31,404 nt of DNA from UMGS1002 sp964463325 (GTDB lineage: Bacteria > Bacillota > Clostridia > Oscillospirales > CAG-272), in assembly GCA_964463325.1 (NCBI GenBank), contig CAYXBY010000013.1:1-31404 (forward strand), given 5' to 3'. This document shows positions 31,338 through 31,404 of the stretch, piece by piece. Position numbers and translations under genes: made by a program. The notes below the pieces were generated by a model that saw nothing but the letters and a program-made list of their open reading frames with translations, did no database searches and was not told where the DNA came from. The stretch's first letter is position 1; every line of letters begins with the position of its first letter.

Positions 31338-31404
31338 GCTGTCACCTCAAGAGGGTTGATTGCGAGTCGTGCGAAGCGAGAGCTGTGGCACGGCATTGGA
31401 TCAT
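31338..31404 (+). ncRNA. Start of an untranslated leader, probably of an rRNA operon (incomplete)
   Basis: The 67 bases after P2 hold no start codon with a ribosome-binding site. They contain a small stem CCTC/GAGG and a stem CGTGC/GCACG (31368-31392). The GC-richer, structured leader after two strong promoters suggests a stable-RNA operon, most likely rRNA. No 16S sequence is reached, so this is inference. Confidence 0.4.

Noticed and set aside
1..31404. CRISPR arrays, insertion sequences, prophage, tRNA genes
   Set aside because: No regularly spaced repeats, transposase or phage genes, or cloverleaf sequences were seen on reading both strands.

Overview
The window reads as a chromosomal segment of a spore-forming, moderately GC-rich Clostridia (Bacillota), most likely near the Oscillospirales. 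This rests on gene content and order: PolC-type DNA polymerase, the sporulation pair spoIIGA-sigE, a GerW/YtfJ protein, MEP-pathway isoprenoid genes inside the pyrH-frr-uppS-cdsA cluster, and dgt-dnaG-rpoD. The taxon is an inference; there is no rRNA gene in the window to confirm it. Almost every gene is a recognisable chromosomal housekeeping gene. I see no phage, insertion sequence, CRISPR array, tRNA or integrase.

Left arm (1-8039, all minus strand): lon - engB - M50 protease - scpA - scpB - ytfI - ytfJ(gerW) - dacF - RsuA/RluB-type pseudouridine synthase (cut by the window edge). The genes are tightly packed and some overlap. They cover protein quality control, ribosome assembly, chromosome condensation, sporulation and cell-wall trimming. 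A good sigma-A promoter precedes lon. A 664-base gap without genes (8040-8703) then separates lon from the divergent pyrH.

Centre (8704-19424, plus strand): pyrH - frr - uppS - cdsA - dxr - rseP - ispG - polC. This cluster joins UMP phosphorylation, ribosome recycling, undecaprenyl diphosphate and phospholipid precursor synthesis, two MEP-pathway steps, a site-2 protease and the replicative polymerase. It ends at a clear hairpin terminator (19500-19533). Facing it is sigE, behind spoIIGA (minus strand). The spoIIGA promoter has an unusually long 21-base spacer, like the Spo0A-activated spoIIG promoter of Bacillus.

Right arm (21480-31404): dgt - dnaG - rpoD (replication/transcription initiation). 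Next is a stand-alone solute-binding lipoprotein gene with its own strong promoter, 5' hairpin and terminator. Then come a HAD-family phosphatase-like gene and a lipoprotein carrying an endonuclease/exonuclease/phosphatase (EEP) domain behind a duplicated N-terminal module. A DUF421-DUF4363 membrane gene pair runs the other way. The last 220 bases hold two near-consensus tandem promoters and the start of an untranslated leader, probably of an rRNA operon just outside the window.

The least ordinary items are the duplicated-module EEP lipoprotein, the orphan solute-binding protein, the apparent non-ATG/GTG/TTG start of rseP (and perhaps ytfI), the very acidic N-terminus of RpoD, and the long-spacer spoIIG promoter. 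I found no convincing wholly new multi-gene system.
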